In this document: in pieces, positions 7,996 to 13,108 of the stretch
Layout of the letters: each line of letters begins with the position of its first letter
How positions within the stretch are numbered: the stretch's first letter is position 1
DNA from: TTA-H9 sp002071415
GTDB taxonomy: Bacteria; Bacteroidota; Bacteroidia; Bacteroidales; TTA-H9
NCBI GenBank assembly: GCA_035411425.1
Contig: DAONSX010000060.1
Span: 1 to 13,108, forward strand
Length of the DNA: 13,108 nt
Reading direction: 5' to 3'
Made by a program: the position numbers and the translations under genes
Notes under the pieces: generated by a model
The model's input: only the letters and a program-made list of their open reading frames with translations
Databases searched by the model: none
What the model was told of the DNA's origin: nothing

Positions 7996-8123
7996 ACCCC
8001 CTCTTTTCAACATAATAAATTAACTTTGATAAAAATATTGTCCAGACTCATTGGACCATCTCACCCCCTCGTTTACAAAAACAAACTATCTTTATGAAAA
8101 AATTGTCCTAATTGATTAGACCA
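7996..8123 (+). repeat. Degenerate tandem duplication of the IS right end
   Basis: Unit 1 is 7996-8058 (63 nt) and unit 2 is 8063-8123 (61 nt). Both start ACCCCCTC, run through a similar AT-rich spacer and finish with TTGTCC...GGACCA or TTGTCC...AGACCA. The second copy matches the left IS end better, so unit 1 is probably the extra one. Divergence between the units is considerable, so this is not a recent duplication. Confidence 0.65.
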
Positions 8124-8472
8124 CCTCAATTTTCAACAAATTTAGAATAAAAAATAATACCAATAACAGTTTTAATTAATTAGTTATCAAAAAGTTATTA
8201 ACAATTTGAGTTTATAGACAGACTCTATTTAAAACTGGAAAGATTTCTGTTGATATTATAACTAACTTAATAACAAAAATCCTATTACAGTGGATTATAG
8301 TGCATTCCTCAGGTTGAAGAAATTTAGAAAGAAAATTGAAAATTTGAAAATAGTACAAATCAAAAAACATAGAAGTAAAAATACGGCACGCACCATAGCA
8401 AAAACCATTAGCGATAATTTTTACAGACCCCGAAACAGAAAGTAACGGACAACAACAAACGTTGAATTTTAT
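8124..8472. other. AT-rich gene-free stretch
   Basis: It holds the right outer inverted repeat (8213-8231) and an AT-rich patch with short ATAAC/GTTAT arms around 8162-8190. I see no convincing coding sequence on either strand. A minus-strand open frame crosses 8212-8601 but gives a cysteine/phenylalanine-rich protein without recognisable domain and is largely antisense to the GNAT remnant. Confidence 0.5.
8213..8231 (-). repeat. Outer inverted repeat, right copy
   Basis: Reverse complement reads TAAATAGAGTCTGTCTATA, one base different from 6731-6749. See the left copy for interpretation as the end of an older element interrupted by the IS3. Confidence 0.7.
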
Positions 8473-8812
8473 TTGGAAATCATACGAAGTGCCAAATAAA
8501 CCGACTTCGACAAAGTTTGGAACATTTCCAAAAATATAATTGCGATAGGCGACACTTATATATTTGACCCCAATACTCCCAAAGAGAGTTTGCATAAGCA
8601 TTGGTGTGTTGACTATATATTAACCTTTGTTTTTATTGATAATGACGGAATTTTGGGAACCTATATTATTAAGCCAAACCAAATCGACTTAGGCAATCCC
8701 ATCGCAAATTGCAGTTATATGGTTGACCCAAGACATCAAGGACTTGGGATTTGTTGGCACTTACATAATGTGTAAAGATTTGACAAGGAATGAATAAACC
8801 TATCGCTAACGG
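8473..8812 (+). pseudogene. GNAT-family N-acetyltransferase remnant
   Basis: Read from TTG 8473 the frame gives EIIRSAK, a TAA at 8497-8499, then TDFDKVWNISKNIIAIGDTYIFDP..., KHWCVDYILTFVFIDNDG, GTYIIKPNQIDLGNP, IANCSYMVDPRHQGLGI and a stop at 8773. This order (IRxAxxxDFDxVW, GDTYxFDP, GTYxxKPNQ, ANxSYMVxPxxxGLGI) is the GNAT acyl-CoA-dependent acetyltransferase fold of the 'GTYYLKPNQPGLGSHVAN' subgroup. The acetyl-CoA loop is damaged: after GLGI a one-base shift would continue GTYIMCKDLTRNE and then stop near 8812, and the C-terminal third of a normal ~160-residue protein is missing. So there is at least one nonsense change, one frameshift and a truncation. The substrate cannot be told. It lies directly beside the IS remnant, which may have caused the decay. 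Confidence 0.75.
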
Positions 8813-8946
8813 TAGAAAAAATAGATAATTAAAGTTGCATATCTGCTCAAGAATACGATAATTTGAAGTATGAGGAAACTTTTGTAAAAAATCGATTTGC
8901 AATAAAAGGATCAGGGGTTCTGAAATTTCATCATGATAAATGATTA

Positions 8947-10326
8947 CTAATCAGGGTTTAGTTTAATGTCGCCATTAGCCGGCAATCTAAGGTCGAGCCA
9001 TCTGCCCAGGACTCTGTAAATGCTATCCTGAAGTTCGGGAGGAAAATCCTTAATCCTTGACGAGTGCGAACCGCCGGGACAAACCATTTTCACCGCATTA
9101 GTCTTTCCCCCTGGATCAACAGCCGTAGCCGACCATGCATCGTTTTGTCCGTATATGTAGAGCATGTAATTACCCGAATCCTTAATCCAACGATCAATGT
9201 CGCGCATTGTGGAGGCGTTGAAAACCGCTTGATGCCCCTTTGGCATAGTAAAACTAAAGGTTATATTGGTGGTATCGCTGAGGTAGCGACTGAACGGTTT
9301 CACCCTGTAGCCGTACATTCCAATCTCGGTCATAGCTTGGTAAAAGAAAGGGCGAACCTTGTCCACTTCATTCTCTTCGAAAAAGGTAAAGGGGTTAACA
9401 TCGAGCCAATGCTTAAAAAGCTCCTTTGCGGTTGAACTACTTGCGGGAATGGACGAGCAGCTAAATCCCCACTGCCAGAATGAAAAAGAGTACTCCAGAA
9501 TGCTCAGGATATAGGCCCTTTCGAGTCCCATCGTGAAATTCCACCCCTTGCTTGCTGCAAGCTCCTCGAAAAGTGGAAGAATTTCATTTTTCCTTTCGAA
9601 AAGTTGCACCTGAAAATCGTGTATCCTTTCACGGCATTCAGGCGTCCCAACACTATCAAGAAATTTGTACACCCTTTCGTCTTCGCTTGAAAAGTTCAGT
9701 GGGGCCACGTAGGGTATACTAACGTTAACATCGGTGGGATAGAAACGCCGGTGATAAATTGTGGCCTGCCCGCTCTTGCTAATACCCGTTGAAATCCACT
9801 TCCCATGGTAGAAAGGTTTAAATGCAGATATTACCAAATGCGCATCAGCCGCTGCCTGCCTAATGTTGAGGTAGCTCCATGGAATGGAGTCCATTGGCCT
9901 GCTCTTCGAAAAAAAACGATGCTCGATGGTTATCTGGTTTCCGTCAACAATGCAGGTTACCTCGTTAGCCTTGGAGGTGTACATGGTATAGCCGTCAACA
10001 ACGACAACCATTGGTTTGTCAAAACCATTATGAGAATAGTAAACCCGTAAGGGAAATGATAGACCATTGGGATTGGAGTGGTCAAGAGGCATTCTAAACC
10101 ACACCTCGTAGGTTTCCGAAAATAGTTTGTCGGATAGGATTACCCTGAAACTGTCTACCAGCGGTATGGACGAAAGCACTTCTTCCGGCGATAAGGGTTT
10201 AGGTTTGTACGAAAGCATAAGCACCATCAAAATCGGCAGGGTAATGCTTAAAATTAGCCTGTGTAACATCTTCAAGCACTTTTGTTGTCGTTGTTTTCGT
10301 TTCATATTATTCATGCCTAAATTCAA
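8947..10326 (-). CDS. Secreted serine peptidase, S37 family (PS-10-type prolyl tripeptidyl aminopeptidase-like)
   Basis: Up to 459 residues. The alpha/beta-hydrolase fold of peptidase family S37 is indicated by a nucleophile elbow STGISKSGQ (Ser183), YGQNDAWSATAVDPGG with Asp396, and CPGGSHSSRI with His421; EHRFFSKSRP (135-144) and YHRRFYPTDVNVSIPYVAPL (191-210) are typical too. A hydrophobic segment (about 22-39) after a basic stretch is a signal peptide or anchor, without a lipobox Cys, so the enzyme is probably exported. S37 enzymes remove N-terminal tripeptides ending in Pro; specificity here is inferred. Start is uncertain: ATG 10326, 10314 or 10305, the last giving the most normal signal sequence (MKRKQRQQK...). 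A sampled line is 55% GC against about 35% in the neighbouring CAP gene, and remnants of mobile DNA lie on both sides, suggesting horizontal acquisition. It appears to be monocistronic. Confidence 0.85.
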   Translation of the reverse strand: MNLGMNNMKRKQRQQKCLKMLHRLILSITLPILMVLMLSYKPKPLSPEEVLSSIPLVDSFRVILSDKLFSETYEVWFRMPLDHSNPNGLSFPLRVYYSHNGFDKPMVVVVDGYTMYTSKANEVTCIVDGNQITIEHRFFSKSRPMDSIPWSYLNIRQAAADAHLVISAFKPFYHGKWISTGISKSGQATIYHRRFYPTDVNVSIPYVAPLNFSSEDERVYKFLDSVGTPECRERIHDFQVQLFERKNEILPLFEELAASKGWNFTMGLERAYILSILEYSFSFWQWGFSCSSIPASSSTAKELFKHWLDVNPFTFFEENEVDKVRPFFYQAMTEIGMYGYRVKPFSRYLSDTTNITFSFTMPKGHQAVFNASTMRDIDRWIKDSGNYMLYIYGQNDAWSATAVDPGGKTNAVKMVCPGGSHSSRIKDFPPELQDSIYRVLGRWLDLRLPANGDIKLNPD

Positions 10327-10412
10327 GTAATTAATGCAACTTTTTGGTTAGACGAATTACGTAATAAAAATTCATTCGAAGATACAAAGTTGAGTTTTTT
10401 TGGAGGAGACGG

Positions 10413-10517
10413 TTGTTAAGTATGTTCGGCACCCTAAGCACATCTTTACCTGCAGTGCCATCGAAGGGAGTTTTCCCCACTCGGCGAAGTTCGCTGAATG
10501 CCACCTATGCTTAACAA
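10413..10517. repeat. ~105-bp palindromic structured element
   Basis: The outer arms 10413-10434 (starting TTGTTAAG) and 10496-10517 (ending CTTAACAA) are inverted repeats matching at 15 of 22 positions. Inside are further self-complementary pieces: GGCAC/GTGCC (10428-10432 and 10455-10459), GGGA-GTTT-TCCC (10466-10477) and the perfect GCGAAGTTCGC (10484-10494). It is richer in GC than the flanks. There is no poly-T tract, so it is not a simple terminator. It could be a REP/MITE-like element or a recombinase recognition site; unidentified. Confidence 0.6.
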
Positions 10518-10563
10518 ATGATAGAATATTTATAATTCAATTCATAACGTATTAAGTGGACTT

Positions 10564-10683
10564 TTAATGAATGTATGATTTGGCAATGTCGGTAATATAT
10601 ATATAGATTTCGGTGGTTTTCAAGGAGTTATGCCCGAGTAGTTGCTGAATATACCTGATATCTGTTCCTGTTTCGAGAAGATG
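10564..10683 (-). pseudogene. Tyrosine recombinase (integrase) C-terminal remnant
   Basis: The minus strand from 10683 to the TAA at 10564 encodes 39 residues: HLLETGTDIRYIQQLLGHNS followed by LKTTEIYIYITDIAKSYIH. This is the C-terminal block of XerC/D-type and phage-type tyrosine recombinases, with the LLGH histidine (residue 18) and the nucleophilic Tyr (residue 27, TTEIY). Just upstream, TTTTGCTCA in a shifted phase may be the remains of the preceding SFA-T motif. Beyond that the similarity stops at a C-rich (plus strand) run, so the catalytic Arg and the DNA-binding domain are absent. It lies 47 bases from the palindromic element, so the two may have belonged to one mobile element. Confidence 0.8.
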
Positions 10684-10715
10684 TATGAGCAAAACCCCCT
10701 CCCCCATCCTTCCTT

Positions 10716-10730
10716 ATCGACTAGGTCGAT
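10716..10730. repeat. 15-bp perfect palindrome ATCGAC-TAG-GTCGAT
   Basis: Six-base arms around TAG. It lies about 70 bases downstream of the CAP-SPOR stop (minus strand). No T-run follows on either strand, so a terminator role is weak; an operator or recombination site is possible. Confidence 0.35.
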
Positions 10731-10799
10731 CTCACATTATGGATATTTCAGTCCAACTTTCTGATCTAATCGAGAGCTTTTCGTTGGGGGATTTTCTTA

Positions 10800-11711
10800 T
10801 TACTCTTTCAAAATCCAGGCGTTTTTGTATTTATTAGGCAATTGCTTTTTGGCTGCACGAGCTGCTTCCATGGTTTCGTATTTATCTAAAGCAGTTCTAA
10901 ACTTTCCTTCTTTTTCGAAAATAAACGCATTTTTGAATCCATCATTTATCAAATCAATCTGGGCTTGACGAGCTAGTTGAAAATTCGGGTAACTGCCAAA
11001 TATGAGATAATATTGACCTAGAGAAGCCTGAGAAATATCTTCACGGGTAATATTCGATTTACTGGAAGGTTTCGAAACAACAGAATTAATAACTGAATCA
11101 GAAGAGCAAAGGCGTATCTTTGTTTCAGGGTCTTTGCTTTCTCCAAGCCAGAGAGAGACATAACCCTTATATATAGACACACCAGCCGATTTCCAGTGGT
11201 TCTTCATGTATTTTCCAGTATTGAATATCAGAGCAGCAGAAGGAGTTACTCCTTTCCATAGTTCAATAATTTCAACCGGACCAGTTTTGTCTTCGGAATA
11301 ATAAACTACTTCGAAAGCTGACCCAGGATATAGGGTTATTTCTTTGGGTTTATCCCATATCGATCGTCGCTTGGTTTGATCTCTCGGGTAACAAAATGGC
11401 GTCCATTGGCCTTTTGAACTCCAGCTATGCATATTACATCCTTTCACGGTATCGGGACGGTTTATGTACAGATCTCTGACATGAAGATAGGCTACATAGG
11501 ACAAGGATTTGGATAATTCCAATTTGGGAAGTCCTTTTTGCTGTCGTTCCCGATTCAACAGGTTAAATAGCTGTAATTCATCTTCATTCAAACAATAAGT
11601 ATCAGGGATTTTTTTATCAGGTATGTTCTGTGCGATAGCATTACTCTGAAATATTGCAAGGGTAATGAAAAGAAAAATCCAAAACGCCAGAATGTTGTGA
11701 TGAAGTTTCAT
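10800..11711 (-). CDS. Secreted CAP-domain protein with C-terminal SPOR domain
   Basis: With ATG 11711 the protein has 303 residues: a signal peptide (MKLHHNILAFWIFLF..., likely cut after SNAIA, about residue 27), a CAP/SCP-PR1 domain (about 40-190) and a SPOR domain (about 232-302: YYLIFGSYPNFQLARQAQ to YKNAWIL). CAP features are LFNLLNRERQQKGLPKLELSKSLSYVAYLHVRDL with H77, NMHSW with H95, AFEVVYY with E134, and the terminal strand HWKSAGVSIYKGYVSLWLG. SPOR domains bind denuded peptidoglycan glycan strands, so the protein is probably held at the septum or wall; the biochemical role of bacterial CAP domains is mostly unknown. I choose 11711 because it starts the signal peptide; a longer frame from 11801 would overlap galK by 23 bases. 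The gene lies 67 bases after galK and is probably co-transcribed. Confidence 0.85.
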   Translation of the reverse strand: MKLHHNILAFWIFLFITLAIFQSNAIAQNIPDKKIPDTYCLNEDELQLFNLLNRERQQKGLPKLELSKSLSYVAYLHVRDLYINRPDTVKGCNMHSWSSKGQWTPFCYPRDQTKRRSIWDKPKEITLYPGSAFEVVYYSEDKTGPVEIIELWKGVTPSAALIFNTGKYMKNHWKSAGVSIYKGYVSLWLGESKDPETKIRLCSSDSVINSVVSKPSSKSNITREDISQASLGQYYLIFGSYPNFQLARQAQIDLINDGFKNAFIFEKEGKFRTALDKYETMEAARAAKKQLPNKYKNAWILKE

Positions 11712-11778
11712 AAACTTTGCCAATAAAATCCAATATTTTCCAGACATATTTCTTAGAGATGAAAGGTTAGGCATTTTT

Positions 11779-12948
11779 TTATAAAATACGGCATGCACCA
11801 TTTACGGCATAAGCATCATAAAATTCGACTTTTAATCCGGTTTTTTGCAAATATACTTTTTCGACATGATGTTGAAATTTAGATATATGATTTCGATGAA
11901 CGAGAGCAATAGCACATCCTCCAAATCCTGCGCCGGTCATTCTGGCACCCATCACTCCTTCGGCCTCCATGGAAGCTTCTACGAGGGTATCGAGTTCAAG
12001 GCCAGTAACCTCATAATCAGAATGAAGGCTTTTGTGTGATTCAACCATTAGTTTCCCAAATCGGCGAATATCATTAGCTATCAAGGCCTGAGCAGCATCT
12101 TGCGTACGTTGATTTTCGGAGATCACATGTCTGGCTCTTTTGTAATGCATGGGATTGTTGATAGCTGCCCCATACTTTTGAAAATCAGAATAAGATAAGG
12201 CGCAAAGAAAATCTATATCTACTTCTTGCCGTAAGTCGGCAAGTGCCTGCTCGCATTCTTTTACCCTCTCGTTGTATTTCGAATCGGCCAATCCTCTTCT
12301 TTTATTGGTGTTCATGATAATTAACCGATAATCACCCGTTTTGAAAGGAATGGTGGAAAACTCCATCGAATTGCAGTCGATCAAAAGACAATGGCCTTTT
12401 CGACCCATTCCTGAAGCAAACATGTCGAGAATACCACATTGAAGACCTACAAATTCATTTTCGGCTTCTTTAGCAATTTTAACGAGCTCGATCATGGGAT
12501 AGGTTGATTGGAAGATAAAATCCATGGCGACGGCTGTAACCATTTCGATGGAAGCTGAGGAAGACAAACCGGCAGACAAAGGCAAATCACCGAAGAAATA
12601 CAAATCCCATCCGCAATCTGGCCATCCAGAGTGCCTTACGAACCTGTCAACCACTCCCATGGGATACTTAAACCAATCTGCCTTGCCTTTTGAGGTTTCT
12701 AAACCATAAGGATGCTCATAATGGCTCTTGAAATTCTCCGAATAAAACCGGAAACATTTGTTCGCACTTGGGGCTGTTACAATATATGTTCCCAGTTGAA
12801 AAGCCAATGGCATAACAAAGCCGCCATTATAATCGGTATGTTCACCTATGAGATTGATTCGACCCGGAGCAAAAAATACCTTAGGCGAATTGTCATTCCC
12901 CACAAAATGACAGTGAAATCTTTCTAAAAGAAATTGAATATCTTTCAT
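11779..12948 (-). CDS. galK: Galactokinase (GalK)
   Basis: GHMP-family cytoplasmic kinase making galactose 1-phosphate from galactose and ATP, the entry step of the Leloir pathway. The 389-residue length is normal. Visible: galactokinase signature GRINLIGEHTDYNGG (29-43, with catalytic Arg30), ATP-binding LPLSAGLSSSAS (122-133), LQCGILDMFAS with catalytic Asp175, and GARMTGAGFGG (334-344). ATG 12948 starts the expected MKDIQFLLERF helix. No galT, galM or transporter is seen in the window; upstream continues only to 13108. The next gene downstream is the CAP-SPOR gene. Confidence 0.97.
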   Translation of the reverse strand: MKDIQFLLERFHCHFVGNDNSPKVFFAPGRINLIGEHTDYNGGFVMPLAFQLGTYIVTAPSANKCFRFYSENFKSHYEHPYGLETSKGKADWFKYPMGVVDRFVRHSGWPDCGWDLYFFGDLPLSAGLSSSASIEMVTAVAMDFIFQSTYPMIELVKIAKEAENEFVGLQCGILDMFASGMGRKGHCLLIDCNSMEFSTIPFKTGDYRLIIMNTNKRRGLADSKYNERVKECEQALADLRQEVDIDFLCALSYSDFQKYGAAINNPMHYKRARHVISENQRTQDAAQALIANDIRRFGKLMVESHKSLHSDYEVTGLELDTLVEASMEAEGVMGARMTGAGFGGCAIALVHRNHISKFQHHVEKVYLQKTGLKVEFYDAYAVNGACRIL

Positions 12949-13052
12949 TTAGTTGAATATTATTATATCAGAGAGCCATTGCTTGAATTTTCTGTTATTG
13001 TAGTACATTGAATTTTTGAATAATCGTTGAACTTTTTCGTTAATTCGAAAAG

Positions 13053-13060
13053 CAAATATA
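13053..13060 (-). promoter_or_regulatory. Candidate -7 box (TATATTTG) for galK
   Basis: TATATTTG on the minus strand fully fits the Bacteroidota consensus TAnnTTTG. It would start transcription near 13045 and leave a leader of about 95 bases before galK. A T-rich TTTTCG lies at roughly the -33 distance but is not a clean TTG. Confidence 0.4.
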
Positions 13061-13108
13061 TTCTTGAATTTTATTAATCGAAAATAATTTTAAAAACTTT
13101 CTTCGATA

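Larger units (their letters stand above)
6786..8123 (+). mobile_element. Degraded IS3-family insertion sequence
   Basis: About 1338 bp with imperfect 21-bp terminal inverted repeats: left 6786-6806 (starts TGGTCTAA) and right 8103-8123 (ends TTAGACCA), matching at 17 of 21 positions. The ends are 5'-TG...CA-3', as in IS3. Inside are orfA (helix-turn-helix, 58 bases from the left end) and orfB (DDE integrase) in the same direction. Both frames are broken (TGA 7033, a one-base-short A run at 7101, TAA 7385, lost A near 7466), so it should not move by itself. A second right-end-like copy lies at 8038-8058. I could not find a target duplication directly flanking 6786 and 8123, in line with an old insertion or later rearrangement. 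Confidence 0.85.

Noticed and set aside
8212..8601. Minus-strand 129-codon open frame as a gene
   Set aside because: It is antisense to the GNAT remnant and the outer repeat, with no domain, no signal and odd Cys/Phe composition.
8801..8822. Hairpin CTATCG-CTAA-CGGTAG as a terminator
   Set aside because: The stem is short with a G-T pair, and no T-run follows on either strand.
9064..10330. Plus-strand open frames opposite the S37 peptidase
   Set aside because: They are antisense shadows in a GC-richer gene; the minus-strand product has a full catalytic triad.
10413..10517. Integron attC site
   Set aside because: GTTRRRY and RYYYAAC-like motifs are present, but in the order GTT...AAC rather than AAC...GTT required for attC, and the recombinase tail lacks the IntI-typical sequence.
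1..13108. CRISPR array, tRNA, rRNA or phage genes
   Set aside because: No regularly spaced repeats, cloverleaf sequences, rRNA segments or phage structural genes were recognised.

Overview
The window looks like a chromosomal segment of a member of the Bacteroidota (probably Bacteroidales-like). Supporting signs are the DUF2752 + TM2-domain gene pair, a GIN-domain (DUF2807) lipoprotein, a Bacteroidetes-type PagL-like acyloxyacyl hydrolase, a CAP-SPOR protein, a low-GC background, TAnnTTTG-like promoter boxes and weak Shine-Dalgarno use. No taxonomic search was possible, so this is an inference from gene content.

Layout. 1-1884 (-): a membrane-anchored hybrid histidine kinase (PAS-like sensor, HisKA, HATPase, receiver), cut off by the left edge, with an unbroken frame but several eroded signature motifs. 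2080-4976 (+): a tight three-gene cell-envelope run, PagL-like lipid A deacylase, GIN-domain lipoprotein and MurB. 5051-5736 (+): DUF2752 and TM2 membrane proteins overlapping by ATGA. 5733-6542 (-): IspE, convergent with TM2, the two stops sharing one CTAG.

6731-10690 is an accessory, decaying stretch. It starts with a degraded IS3-family element (orfA and orfB both broken, right end duplicated) bracketed by an outer 19-bp inverted repeat, which suggests nesting inside an older small element. Next is a broken GNAT acetyltransferase. Then comes an intact S37-type secreted peptidase whose base composition is clearly more GC-rich than its neighbours. Beyond its start lie a ~105-bp palindromic structured element and the last 39 codons of a tyrosine recombinase. 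I read this as an insertion hot spot between the ispE and galK loci.

10800-12948 (-): galK followed by a secreted CAP + SPOR protein, with a candidate promoter upstream of galK.

Functionally, the conserved parts concern the envelope (lipid A, peptidoglycan, lipoprotein, isoprenoid precursors, galactose entry). I found no CRISPR array, no tRNA or rRNA, and no convincing new defence system. The most interesting unexplained item is the structured repeat next to the recombinase remnant.
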